From the NCBI GenBank assembly GCA_014360685.1, contig JACIXB010000011.1, positions 124,001 to 188,000 of the forward strand: a stretch of 64,000 nt of DNA. The letters are read 5' to 3'. The notes below the pieces were generated by a model. It made no database searches. It was not told the DNA's origin and saw only the letters and a list, made by a program, of their open reading frames with translations. The position numbers and the translations under genes were made by a program. This stretch comes from Actinomycetota bacterium. GTDB lineage: Bacteria > Actinomycetota > Geothermincolia > Geothermincolales > RBG-13-55-18. Below are positions 37,979 to 46,922 of this stretch, in pieces (position 1 is the first letter of the stretch; every line of letters begins with the position of its first letter).

Positions 37979-39163
37979 ATGGATGATATGACGCCGGAAT
38001 TCAAGGTGGGCACGTATGACCTCCATGGCGATGCCAACTTCAACTTCCAGTTGAACAGGATGTTGATGTACGGGGGCGGCGATCTGGAAGAAGTGAAGGA
38101 GGCGGCAAAGAAAATAACCGATATGGCTTCGTGGGTATCGACATTCATCGACTACGGTGAGCGGGCTTTACGCGAGGGACGGGTAAGGCAGGCCATAGCC
38201 TACTTCCGGGGTGCCGAGTTCTTCATGTACGGGGATGTCCGGGAGAAGCACAGGGTTTACGAGAGGGCGACCGAGCTCTTCTACGAGCATTACTCCCATA
38301 TCTTCGAGGAGGGAACCGTAGTCGGCGATCGCGTGCCATACCAGCACGGATACCTTCCGGTGTGGATAACCAGGCCCGGGGAAAGCGCCGGCACCATCCT
38401 CATGCACGGAGGTTATGACTCCAGCAAAGAGGAGTTCCTGGGAACCGTCCTGTATTTGAAAGAAAAGGGTTATACGGTTTATTTCTTCGAGGGACCGGGC
38501 CAGGGAGAGGTCCTGAAAAGGTGCGGGATACCCTTTACCCATGAATGGGAGAGGCCGGTGAAGGCCGTCCTCGACCATTATGGACTTGACGAGGTCACCA
38601 TAGTGGGGATCTCGCTGGGGGGTATGTTGGCGCCTCGCGCGGCAGCCTTCGAGCCCAGGATAAAAAGGGTGGTGGCCTGGGGGGTCCTTCCCAATTTCCT
38701 GGACGTCGTTTTGTCCACCAGGCCGAGAGCCCTCAGGTACCTGACCAAGATGTTTCTTCGCCTGGGACTCAAACCCCTGATAAACGCGGCGGCCAAGCAT
38801 CAGATGGCCGCGGACTCCCTTGCGGAGTGGGGGATCAAGCACGGGTGCTATGCCTTTGGGGTGGATTCGCCGTACGATTTCCTGAGGATGGCGGACAAGT
38901 TCCAGTTCCTGGACGTCGCCGACAGCATAACCCAGGATTTTCTCCTCCTCGGGTCGACCAGGGACCATTTCATCCCCCTCGATTTCTACAAAGCCGTGAT
39001 AGACCGCTTAAGCAACGTAAGGTCACTCACCTTCCGGCTCTTCACCGAGAGGGAATGCGCGGAGAACCACTGTAACGTGGGCAATATCCGGCTGGCCCTG
39101 GACACCATCTCCACTTGGATAGCCGGGATGAGCCGTCACGTTGGCGCTTGCTCGGCTTCTTAA
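37979..39163 (+). CDS. Alpha/beta hydrolase with N-terminal helical domain
   Basis: 394 residues. The N-terminal 115 residues are helical (YGERALREGRVRQAIAYFRG); the hydrolase core follows with GTILMHGGYDSSKEE, the nucleophile elbow GISLGGM, an acid in LLLGSTRDHFIP and a histidine in ECAENHCNVGN. This plan resembles FrsA and 2,6-dihydropseudooxynicotine hydrolase-type enzymes, which cleave C-C or ester bonds. The ATG at 37979 is behind GGAGGTGG. It stands alone after the broken propeller gene. Substrate unknown. Confidence 0.87.
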   Translation: MDDMTPEFKVGTYDLHGDANFNFQLNRMLMYGGGDLEEVKEAAKKITDMASWVSTFIDYGERALREGRVRQAIAYFRGAEFFMYGDVREKHRVYERATELFYEHYSHIFEEGTVVGDRVPYQHGYLPVWITRPGESAGTILMHGGYDSSKEEFLGTVLYLKEKGYTVYFFEGPGQGEVLKRCGIPFTHEWERPVKAVLDHYGLDEVTIVGISLGGMLAPRAAAFEPRIKRVVAWGVLPNFLDVVLSTRPRALRYLTKMFLRLGLKPLINAAAKHQMAADSLAEWGIKHGCYAFGVDSPYDFLRMADKFQFLDVADSITQDFLLLGSTRDHFIPLDFYKAVIDRLSNVRSLTFRLFTERECAENHCNVGNIRLALDTISTWIAGMSRHVGACSAS

Positions 39164-39341
39164 CCGGCCAAAAATGCAGCCGCGACGATAAAGTATGCGC
39201 AGACCCTTCCTCTGTTCCTGAACCTGCTTCGAACTTCATGCCGTTCGTGAAAAAGGAAACGAATTAAGATTCCTAGCCGAGGCGCATGAAAACGCATGAC
39301 GGGATGTGCTGACCGCACCCCCTTTCACGGGAAAGGCCGCC

Positions 39342-40109
39342 TCAGAGCGAAAGCACGAACTCCCGTATGGCCAGGCTGACTTCCTCCGGTTTTTCCATCG
39401 GGGAGAGGTGCCCGGCGTCCTCTATGTGTACCAGGCGGGAATCCGGGATGTGCTCGGCAAGGTAGTTCCCGTATTTCACCGGGGTCATCCGGTCGTCGGA
39501 TGCGGTGAGGACGAGTACCGGGACGGAGATCTCGCCCAAGCGGTCCATGACGTCGAAGGCGTCGCAGGCCCGGAAATCCCCCCGGGCCACCTCGGGAGGG
39601 CAGGCGGCCATGCTCTCCAGGAGCGGCTCAATCCTGTGCGGGTCCGTCTTTGGGCTTATGGACATGGATTTGGCGCCGTTGACGTAGGCCTGGTAGTCCC
39701 GCTCTATGGCCTCGAAGATGAGGGGCATGACCCGCAACCTGGCGCCCGTGTTCACCAGGATACCGGCCTCGTATTTCATCCTGCCCTCCAGGAGGAGGTG
39801 GAGGACGATGGCGCCCCCCAGGCTGAGCCCGCAGGGAATGGGCCTGGGTGGTTGGAGGGAGGAGACCAAAGCCTCCACTGCAGCCGCGTAATCCGCGACA
39901 CTCTCCATGCTCCTCCCGCCGCTCCCGCCGTGGCCGGGAAGGTCCAGGGCCACGGTGTTCATCTCCCCGGATAAGGCTTCCACCTGCTCATACCAAAGCA
40001 CACCGGACCCGCCGGAGCCGTGTATGAAGAGCACGGTGGGAAGCCCCGGGTCCAGGGGCCAACGCCCCGCGACGAAGGCGATATCCTCGATCCTCGATTT
40101 GTGCATCAT
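39342..40109 (-). CDS. Alpha/beta hydrolase
   Basis: 255-residue single-domain hydrolase. Oxyanion segment VLFIHGSGGSG, nucleophile elbow GLSLGGA, acid in VLTASDDRMTP and histidine in EDAGHLSPMEKPEE are all in the normal order. No signal peptide. Two adjacent ATGs at 40109 and 40106; no ribosome binding site is visible before them, so a leaderless message is possible. It lies downstream of the TetR gene on the same strand, with a repeated element between, and could be part of that regulator's operon. Confidence 0.9.
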   Translation of the reverse strand: MMHKSRIEDIAFVAGRWPLDPGLPTVLFIHGSGGSGVLWYEQVEALSGEMNTVALDLPGHGGSGGRSMESVADYAAAVEALVSSLQPPRPIPCGLSLGGAIVLHLLLEGRMKYEAGILVNTGARLRVMPLIFEAIERDYQAYVNGAKSMSISPKTDPHRIEPLLESMAACPPEVARGDFRACDAFDVMDRLGEISVPVLVLTASDDRMTPVKYGNYLAEHIPDSRLVHIEDAGHLSPMEKPEEVSLAIREFVLSL

Positions 40110-40177
40110 GGATTACAGCATACCATAGCAGGCTTGATTTCCGGGGAATCCGGTTGTTGCGGCTCCGCGTAAGACCG

Positions 40178-40249
40178 TCGCCGGAAATGGAAAGGGACTG
40201 ACCCCATTTCATGTCGCCGGAAATGGAAAGGGACTGACCCCATTTCATG
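40178..40249. repeat. 36-bp tandem repeat, REP-like
   Basis: Two perfect adjacent copies (40178-40213 and 40214-40249) of a unit containing GAAATGG, GGGACTGACC and CCATTTC, so each unit can fold into a short hairpin. The second copy supplies the TGA stop of the neighbouring TetR gene. The motif resembles REP-type elements mobilised by tyrosine transposases, but no transposase is nearby. Confidence 0.75.
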
Positions 40250-40889
40250 TTTGGAGGCCTTCCATGGCCAGCCGGAAGCACTTGCGGCCCGCTTCCCGGA
40301 GGGGAAAGGAGCCGTCCACCAGGCACCAGGTGAAGAGGGTGCCCACCATGAATCGGTACAGTATCCGGGCCAGTTCCTCGGAGCTCATGTCCGTCCTTAT
40401 CTCCCCCTCTTCCTGTCCCTCGGCGATGAGCCTCTCCAGCTCCTGGTGGGGCCGGAACATGTCGGCAGTGGGAAGGGAGAACTTGAAGCCGGGCTCGATG
40501 TGGGTGGCGAAGGCCGTCTTCAGGGCTTCCGGTCCCGCTTCCTCGATGTACTTGAAAAAAAGGTCCGCGTAGCGGGCCAATCTCTCCGAGGCGCTGCGCC
40601 CTTTCTCCCTCGCCTTGTGGTTGATGGCCTGGTAGAAGGAATCCACCTGCCGGGCGAAGGGCAGGTACCTTTCCAGAAGAATCTGGTCCTTGGACCTGAA
40701 GTAATGGTAGAAAGCGCCTACGGAAAAGCCCGCCTCTCGGCAGATGTCGGCGACGGTCACCTTGTCGTATCCCCGCTGGTCGAAGAGGCGTACCGCTGTC
40801 TCCAGCAGCTTGCGACGGGATTCCTCCGCCCGCTTCTTCCTGTTGTTGATCCTCTCCAAGCGGCCTCCTTTTCTCGCTCCTTCCCCCAT
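40245..40889 (-). CDS. TetR family regulator beside the glycyl radical gene
   Basis: About 214 residues from the ATG at 40889. A TTG at 40859, with AAAGGAGG four bases upstream, is an equally likely start and gives 204 residues. The DNA-binding domain is clear: LLETAVRLFDQRGYDKVTVA, DICREAGFSVGAFYHYFRSK. The ligand domain (about 80-200) has no named match. The gene diverges from the glycyl radical enzyme gene, and a 23-bp palindrome lies between them at 40972, so it probably controls itself and that operon. Its stop codon lies in a repeat. Confidence 0.9.
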   Translation of the reverse strand: MGEGARKGGRLERINNRKKRAEESRRKLLETAVRLFDQRGYDKVTVADICREAGFSVGAFYHYFRSKDQILLERYLPFARQVDSFYQAINHKAREKGRSASERLARYADLFFKYIEEAGPEALKTAFATHIEPGFKFSLPTADMFRPHQELERLIAEGQEEGEIRTDMSSEELARILYRFMVGTLFTWCLVDGSFPLREAGRKCFRLAMEGLQT

Positions 40890-40971
40890 AGAGTGACGAT
40901 TCCCGTCAGCGGTCGTAGAGGGCATCCGCCCCGGAGACGTTGACAGCGCCGGCTCCCTCTATCATAATACA

Positions 40972-40994
40972 GAATAAATTCGGTGAATGTATTC
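40972..40994. promoter_or_regulatory. Palindromic operator between TetR and glycyl radical genes
   Basis: GAATA-A-ATTC-GGT-GAAT-G-TATTC is a near-perfect 23-bp inverted repeat. On the reverse strand it is followed by a -10-like TATTAT, and on the forward strand by TATAAAT at 40997, so a bound regulator would block both directions. The adjacent TetR protein is the natural candidate to bind it. Confidence 0.6.
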
Positions 40995-41405
40995 GGTATA
41001 AATATGTGTTGACGCCCTGAAATTATCGCCGGCTTTGGGCTTTACCGGTGGGCTTGTGGACTGACAAGGAGTGTGTCCCGGAATCCCTGGTACGAGGGAG
41101 GAAACGTGCATAGGGCTTCCCCCCGGTCCGTAAAACCGTGAAAGGACCGGCTCTAGTTTCCATAAGGTGCAGGGAAACTGATGGGTGGGCATGGAGATGG
41201 GGCTGTCGGCGGGAATGGGGCTGTCACCAGGAGGTTTTACGGCGTGTGAGCCCAGCCGCTTGTGAAGAGCCGGCAAAGATAAATGGAGGGGAACGGGAGA
41301 GAGGTCCGACCTGGGCCTTCCACCTTGGCCATGGATACCTGTGGGAAAGGAACGACCGCTTGAGCGGCGCTTGGGGAGGAAAAGCGGGGAAAGGAGGTTA
41401 CGTCC

Positions 41406-44081
41406 ATGGGAGCCTTGGAGACGTTGAGTGGAACCGCCCTCCTTCCGGAAAGGATAGTGCGTCTCAAGGAGGAAGCCCTTTCCAGCCCCCTCCATATAGA
41501 CCTGGCCCGCATCCGCGCCTATACCAGGGTATGGAGGGAGATGGGCGAGGAGGGTGACCGGAACCCGTGCCTGCGCGCGGCCCTGGCTCTTCGGGAAACG
41601 CTGCGCACCATAGACGTGGTCATCGGAGAACACGACCTCATCGTGGGCAGCAAGGGCAAGAGCCTCATGACCGACATCATACCCATCGAAAGGTACAACT
41701 TCGGGGGTGCCTGCAACGTCATATACCTCCTGCCGTTGTACATCGCCATGAACCCTGCCACCCAGAGGGATTTCATCCAGGCCCTGAAGGAGTGCAGGGA
41801 GGAATTGGAAAGGGACATACTCCCCTTCTGGAGAAACAAGACGGCCCAGGAAAGGAAGCTCGAGGCCTGGAGAAAAGAGGGCCTCTACCGCCCCTTCATA
41901 CTTCCCTTAAAGAACCCCCTGGACATGGCCGGGGCTTACCGGGCCTTCGGTGGCAGGAAGAAGTTAAGGGACATCGCCTCCGTGGCCCGGGGAGGATCGG
42001 GAGGCAAGGGTGGCACAGAGGAGGACCGCGGGCGGTTGAAGGGTGGCCGGCTGGAGGAGGCACGGGAAGCGCTCCGGCGCATGCGGAGGGTCTGGGAGGA
42101 GACGCGCGTGGCCCTGGGTATGTCCAGCCTCGGGAAAGCGTTGCGCCTGCCCTCGCGTGTCGCAACCTTCATGAACGAGTGGTTCCCCGACTACCTGTGG
42201 TTCAGCGGCGCCATGCAGGGCCATCTCATACCGGGGTTCCACCGCGTGCTGGAAATGGGGTTCGAAGGCATCGCCGAAACGGCCAGGAAGAACCTCGCCC
42301 GGTTGGACGGGAGGGATCCCGATTTCCATCGCCGCCGCGATTTCCTTGACTCCGTGGTGGTGGCCGCGGAGGCGGTTGGTGAGTTCGCAGGACGCTACGC
42401 GGATCTCGCCGAGCGCATGGCGGCGGAAACCGGTGACCCGTCGAGAAGGGGAGAGCTTCTGGCCATCGCTGAGAGATGCCGGCGGGTTCCCATGAAGCCG
42501 CCGCGGGATTTCCTGGAGGCTCTGCAGAGCCTGTACCTGACCCACGTGGCCTTGATCATAAGTTACGGTTTCGACAACGTCTTCTCCGCCGGAAGGGTGG
42601 ACCAGTACCTTTATCCCTATTACCGGAAGGACCTGGAAGAGGGAAAAATTACCAGGGAGCTGGCTTTGGAGGCCCTTGAAGAGTACTTGATAAAGATATC
42701 CCGAAACCGGTTCTTCGGACCCAACAACGTCACCGTCGGGGGCCTGGACAAGGGAGGAAGGGACGCCACCAACGAGCTTTCCTACCTCTTCCTGGAAGCC
42801 CTCGAGAACCTGGGAGGCATGGGGAACGGCCTCTCGGTGAGGATCTCCGACCGGACCCCCAGGGATTTCCTGCTGCGGGCCTGCGCCGTCAACCGCCGCA
42901 CGGCGGGAGTTTCCCTTTTCAACGACCAGGTCGTGGTGCGCGACCTGGTTGCCGACGGGTACTCCGTGGAGGACGCCAGGAACTACAGCATCGTGGGCTG
43001 CGTGGAACCCCACGGCACGGGGGACAGCTATTCCCCCACCGCCCTCAACGGTTTCTGGCTGGCCGGGGTGGTGGAGATGGCCCTGAACCGGGGGAGGAGG
43101 AAGGTGACCGGGTCCCGACGTATCGGCGTCCCCACTCCCGACCCGCGGGATTTCCGTTCCTTCCAGGAGGTAAAGGAGGCCTTCGCCAGGCAACTGTCCT
43201 TGGTCATGGAGAGGGCGGTGCGCATGAAGGAGGCCTCCGACAGGGTGTTCGCCGACTTTTTCCCCAACCCTCTTCTCTCTTCCACCATCGAGGGCTGCCT
43301 GGAGTCGGGGATGGACGCCACCCGCGGCGGTGCCCGGTACAACCACGGGTGCATCAACATCCAGGGCCTGGGAACTGCGGCGGACTCCCTGGCCGCCATC
43401 CGCTGGGCCGTCTTCGACGAGAGGATAGTGACCATGGACGAGCTCCTTCGGGCCTTGGACAACGACTTCCGGGGCCACGAGTCCCTGCGGCAGACCCTGC
43501 TGCGCAAGGCGCCCAAGTACGGGAACGACGATCCCCGGGCCGACGAGATCGCGGAGTGGATATCCCGGGTGTTCACCGGTGAGGCGAAGAAATACCGCAG
43601 CTTCCGCGGCGGAGCTTACCGGTGCAGCTGCGTATCCTCCGCCACCCATCTGGTGGAGGGTTACTTCTGCCCGGCCACACCGGACGGGCGGCGGGCCCTG
43701 GAGCCGGTCTCCAACAGCATGTCGCCGACCAACGGCATGGAGAGGGCAGGCCTCACGGCGGTCCTTAAGTCGGCGGCTGCGGCGGGGAACGCCGATTACA
43801 GCGACGGCACGGCCCTCAATGTGCGGATAAACCCGCTTTCCCTGAGGACGGGGGAGAACGTGGAGAAGCTGGCCTCGCTGGTGGAGGCCTACTTCGCCCT
43901 GGGGGGCCGGCACGTGCAGCTCAACCCGGTGGACGCGGGGACCCTCCGGGACGCCCAGGCGCATCCGGAGAAATACCCGGACTTGACGGTCAAGGTATCG
44001 GGATATTCCGCCCGCTTCGTCGAGCTTCCCAGGGCGCTCCAGGACGACATCATCGCCCGCACGGAGTTCGAGGAGTTTTAA
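41406..44081 (+). CDS. Glycyl radical enzyme (PFL/dehydratase superfamily)
   Basis: 891-residue oxygen-sensitive radical enzyme. The thiyl radical cysteine is Cys532 in YSIVGCVEPHGTGD, a GCVE context shared with the diol dehydratase, choline lyase and hydroxyproline dehydratase branch rather than classic pyruvate formate-lyase. The glycyl radical site is Gly866 in KVSGYSARF; the usual Arg two residues before Ser is Lys. PFL-like N-terminal domain from residue 1 (IVGSKGKSLMTDIIP), and MDATRGGARYNHGCINIQGL mid-domain. No radical SAM activase is adjacent, so one must be supplied elsewhere. The ATG is preceded by AAAGGAGG. Substrate cannot be assigned. Confidence 0.93.
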   Translation: MGALETLSGTALLPERIVRLKEEALSSPLHIDLARIRAYTRVWREMGEEGDRNPCLRAALALRETLRTIDVVIGEHDLIVGSKGKSLMTDIIPIERYNFGGACNVIYLLPLYIAMNPATQRDFIQALKECREELERDILPFWRNKTAQERKLEAWRKEGLYRPFILPLKNPLDMAGAYRAFGGRKKLRDIASVARGGSGGKGGTEEDRGRLKGGRLEEAREALRRMRRVWEETRVALGMSSLGKALRLPSRVATFMNEWFPDYLWFSGAMQGHLIPGFHRVLEMGFEGIAETARKNLARLDGRDPDFHRRRDFLDSVVVAAEAVGEFAGRYADLAERMAAETGDPSRRGELLAIAERCRRVPMKPPRDFLEALQSLYLTHVALIISYGFDNVFSAGRVDQYLYPYYRKDLEEGKITRELALEALEEYLIKISRNRFFGPNNVTVGGLDKGGRDATNELSYLFLEALENLGGMGNGLSVRISDRTPRDFLLRACAVNRRTAGVSLFNDQVVVRDLVADGYSVEDARNYSIVGCVEPHGTGDSYSPTALNGFWLAGVVEMALNRGRRKVTGSRRIGVPTPDPRDFRSFQEVKEAFARQLSLVMERAVRMKEASDRVFADFFPNPLLSSTIEGCLESGMDATRGGARYNHGCINIQGLGTAADSLAAIRWAVFDERIVTMDELLRALDNDFRGHESLRQTLLRKAPKYGNDDPRADEIAEWISRVFTGEAKKYRSFRGGAYRCSCVSSATHLVEGYFCPATPDGRRALEPVSNSMSPTNGMERAGLTAVLKSAAAAGNADYSDGTALNVRINPLSLRTGENVEKLASLVEAYFALGGRHVQLNPVDAGTLRDAQAHPEKYPDLTVKVSGYSARFVELPRALQDDIIARTEFEEF

Positions 44082-44324
44082 CGCTAATGAAAAGCGGGCT
44101 TGGTCGAACTGCAGGCAAAGACTGTCTTCTCTGGGAATGTGTGCCAATATTGCGCGGCCGTGAAAACCATCACCAACCGCATGCTGCGTTAGGACTCTCC
44201 GACGACGTGAATAGGCCAAGGGTCTGCCGCGCATCACTGGGAAGGAGGTAGTGTCGGTGTCCTGCTATCGCGGATGGGGAGCCAACCTGCTTTCGCGGGT
44301 CGAGGTTATGGAATGGAGGTACGC

Positions 44325-44972
44325 ATGTTAATCTTTTATACCAAGGAAGCCGAGCAGGCTCTCGAACGCCTGAGGAACGTCAACGCTCTCCAGTGGCACA
44401 TCCTTCCTCTGGTTGCCGTTCTACTTTACGTGTACGCCAGGGAGATACAGGAGAAGAACTACAATACCCTGTTCACCTGTCTGGCCTTCGCGGGATGCGG
44501 GCTTCTCCTGGAGATGCTCAACGGCCTCATCCTGCACTGGACGGGGAGGACTGCGTTGTGGGTGGCAGCGGGAGATTCCTCCTACTTGATCTTCGTGGGA
44601 ATCAACATCGAGATAATCCTGTGTTTTTCCATTGTCTGGGCGGCCGCCGCCAGGGTGTTGCCGAAAGACCGCGGGCTTAAGGTTCTAGGCGTCCCCAATC
44701 GCGTCCTATTCGCCGGGGCCTTCGGTTTCCTGAGCACGTGCACCGAGGCGCTGCTCAACAGGGCGGGCCTATTGGTCTGGGAGTGGTGGTGGTTCAAGTG
44801 GCCGTACGCGCTTCCCCAGTTGCTGGTTTTCTACGCCCTCGTTTGGTATGGGCTAATCCGCTTCCATGATGCGGAGATGCCCATAAGGGACAGGTGCAAG
44901 GCCGTCGGCGCCATCTACGCCGTGCTGGTGGCGGCGTTCGTCGTCTTCGCCGTGATCCTGAAGTGGGTATGA
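44325..44972 (+). CDS. Six-helix membrane protein downstream of glycyl radical enzyme
   Basis: 215 residues from the ATG at 44325, which has GGAGGT four bases before it; upstream in-frame starts lack a site. Not recognised. About six membrane helices are predicted: near NALQWHILPLVAVLLYVYA, LFTCLAFAGCGLLLEMLNG, YLIFVGINIEIILCFSIVW, VLFAGAFGFLSTCTEALL, LLVFYALVWYGLI and VGAIYAVLVAAFVVFAVIL. It may transport or anchor something used by the glycyl radical enzyme 240 bp upstream, but this is only inferred from order and strand. Confidence 0.75.
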   Translation: MLIFYTKEAEQALERLRNVNALQWHILPLVAVLLYVYAREIQEKNYNTLFTCLAFAGCGLLLEMLNGLILHWTGRTALWVAAGDSSYLIFVGINIEIILCFSIVWAAAARVLPKDRGLKVLGVPNRVLFAGAFGFLSTCTEALLNRAGLLVWEWWWFKWPYALPQLLVFYALVWYGLIRFHDAEMPIRDRCKAVGAIYAVLVAAFVVFAVILKWV

Positions 44973-45219
44973 TAGAAACGACGAAGTTGGAGACTGGCCA
45001 CCCCTTGGTCGGAGCTGCGCAGTGCCTCGGTAAAGGGCGTTGAGGAGATCCCGTAAACCGTTGGCGCACGCGGGGTGCCGAGGGGTATCGCTCTCCATGA
45101 GCGGAAGGGGATCGGTTTACATGGTACGGGTCAATGCCCGGAAGGAATGGCAGGAAATGCGTCGCGTCCGGCGTGGACAAGAATGACGACCGCCGTAAAG
45201 GACGAGGAAAGGAGTGGAG

Positions 45220-45960
45220 ATGAGGAAATCACCTTCCCCTTACCAGGTAAAGGCAGCCCTCGGGCTGACGGATTTCCTGGAGCGACATCCACGCCTGGTC
45301 CGGAGCCTCCTGCGACCCATGGCCAACGTGCCCCTGCTGCGACGATACCTGTGGGTGGGCATAAGGGGGTTCATGGGGGCCTCCGCCTTTGACTGCCACG
45401 TCATCGATGCCGAGGAAGGCGTGGTCGACTTCGGGGGGGTCAAGGAGACCTTCTATCCCTCCTGCATGACTACCGTCATGTGGGAAACCCTGTCCACTAA
45501 AGTCGGCGAGGAAAAGGCGATGGAGATGATAAGAAAAATAGCACGGGAAGCGGTATATATGGAAATAAAATTCGGCATCGAGGGCCGCTGGTTTCCCAAG
45601 CGTTTTCTGGCCTTTGCCGGCGACCCCTCGGCCCTTGAAGCCGTGAGGGCGGACCCTGACCTTCTCCGCCTGGTATCCAAGGGTTTGAACCTTACCAACC
45701 GCTTCATACACGATGAGGGGGGGTACGGGCGCATAGAGGTGGATCTGGCGTCGGATCCCATCCGGGTCACCATCACCAACTCCCTTACCGCCAGGCTCGC
45801 AGGCCGCTCCGACCGACCCATGTGCGCCGCGAGTTGCGGGATGATGGAGGGGGCCATGAGCTACATGCTGGGCAGGAATTTTCGTGCCCGTGAAGTGGAG
45901 TGTGCCGCCATGGGAGCGAGGAGATGCTCCTTCGAGTTGGTGGAGGAATGTCCGTCCTGA
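45220..45960 (+). CDS. V4R-domain protein, copy 1
   Basis: 246 residues from the ATG at 45220, behind AAAGGAG. The C-terminal part (about 195-243) matches the V4R (4-vinyl reductase) small-molecule-binding fold: YMLGRNFRAREVECAAMGAR ending in a C.F pattern (RRCSFEL). The N-terminal half is helical (TDFLERHPRLVRSLLRPMAN) and shared with the next gene. V4R domains often bind hydrocarbons or other ligands and serve as sensors or chaperones. A paralogue lies 54 bp downstream; both follow the glycyl radical enzyme. Cytoplasmic by sequence. Confidence 0.75.
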   Translation: MRKSPSPYQVKAALGLTDFLERHPRLVRSLLRPMANVPLLRRYLWVGIRGFMGASAFDCHVIDAEEGVVDFGGVKETFYPSCMTTVMWETLSTKVGEEKAMEMIRKIAREAVYMEIKFGIEGRWFPKRFLAFAGDPSALEAVRADPDLLRLVSKGLNLTNRFIHDEGGYGRIEVDLASDPIRVTITNSLTARLAGRSDRPMCAASCGMMEGAMSYMLGRNFRAREVECAAMGARRCSFELVEECPS

Positions 45961-46014
45961 TGCGGATGATAGGCAGTGAAAGGAATGGATTCGGAGTGGC
46001 ACCAGGAGGTGGAG

Positions 46015-46749
46015 ATGAAACTGGATATTCCGCAGAAGAAAATAGAGGGCTACCTCAGGTTCCTCGATTTCACCAGGAAACATCCCCGCTTGAGCCGTGT
46101 TGTCCTCGCTCTGGCGTATAAGGTTCCGAGGCTCAAGATGGCCCTGCCCGTGTCCTGCAGGATTTACATGGGGGGAAGGATACTGGAATCGTATCATGTG
46201 GACGTGGAAAGAGGAGAGATAAGCTTCGCCGGCGTGGACAGGCAGATCGTGGGTTCGGAATACCTGGAGGTGGTCTTCCGGAATCTTGCGGAGGCCGTGG
46301 GGAAGGAGGAGGCGTGCAGAGCCATGTACGATATGCATTTCCGGATCATGGAGGAACAGTTGCAGGCACTCGATTTGGACGAGATTTTTCCCCGCTTTTG
46401 CGCCTCTCTCTTTCGGGAACCCGTAGACCCGACCCTCCCGGAAAAGAACCCTTCGCTGGCGCGCCTTTACGGGGAGATGGAGTCCATGCTGCTTAGGCTG
46501 CTCTTCAGTGAGTCCGGTTGGGGAAGCCCCAAGTTCGATTCCATCCCCGTTCCGAACAAAGTAACGGTACATAACTCCGCTGAGTCGCTGTGGATACGAC
46601 CTTCCTCGGAACCGGTGTGTTATGCCATGGCAGGATCCCTGGCTGCCTTCGTGACCCGTATCTCGGGGGAGAGGTACGAAGCGCGCGAGACCCGGTGCGC
46701 GGCGACCGGGGAGCCGGATTGCACGTTCGTGCTTAAAAAGAAGGCATGA
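46015..46749 (+). CDS. V4R-domain protein, copy 2
   Basis: 244 residues from the ATG at 46015, which follows AGGAGG; an earlier GTG at 45976 is in frame but poorly placed. Paralogue of the gene upstream by length, order and motifs: a shared N-terminal helix (LRFLDFTRKHPRLSRVVLAL) and a C-terminal V4R-like module (RISGERYEARETRCAATGEP, then DCTFVLKK). Sequence identity between the two looks low outside these parts, so the duplication is old and the ligands may differ. A perfect 12-bp hairpin ends the group downstream. Confidence 0.75.
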   Translation: MKLDIPQKKIEGYLRFLDFTRKHPRLSRVVLALAYKVPRLKMALPVSCRIYMGGRILESYHVDVERGEISFAGVDRQIVGSEYLEVVFRNLAEAVGKEEACRAMYDMHFRIMEEQLQALDLDEIFPRFCASLFREPVDPTLPEKNPSLARLYGEMESMLLRLLFSESGWGSPKFDSIPVPNKVTVHNSAESLWIRPSSEPVCYAMAGSLAAFVTRISGERYEARETRCAATGEPDCTFVLKKKA

Positions 46750-46781
46750 ACCCTTCATCGTGGGCCTTAACGCCTACGCGG

Positions 46782-46814
46782 CCTCGATGCGCCGATCGGC
46801 CGGGCGCATCGAGG
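46782..46814 (+). terminator. Hairpin at the end of the V4R operon
   Basis: CCTCGATGCGCC and GGCGCATCGAGG form a perfect 12-bp stem with a 9-base loop, 33 bp after the last V4R gene. No T tract follows, so termination would be of the U-less kind. Confidence 0.5.
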
Positions 46815-46922
46815 TCAGGTCATTGATGCTTACAGGGGTTGAAGGTCATCTCGACCAGGAGTCATTGGAGATATACTATCTACCTCCAACCCTCACCATT
46901 CTTCCGTTGGGAAGGATTGCTT

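Noticed and set aside
41009-41037. Promoter starting with TTGACG downstream of the TetR operator
   Set aside because: No -10 box at a usable distance; TATAAAT at 40997 is the better candidate for the forward start.
41964-44237. A 757-codon reverse frame opposite the glycyl radical gene
   Set aside because: The forward gene has full family motifs; the reverse frame has none and skewed composition.
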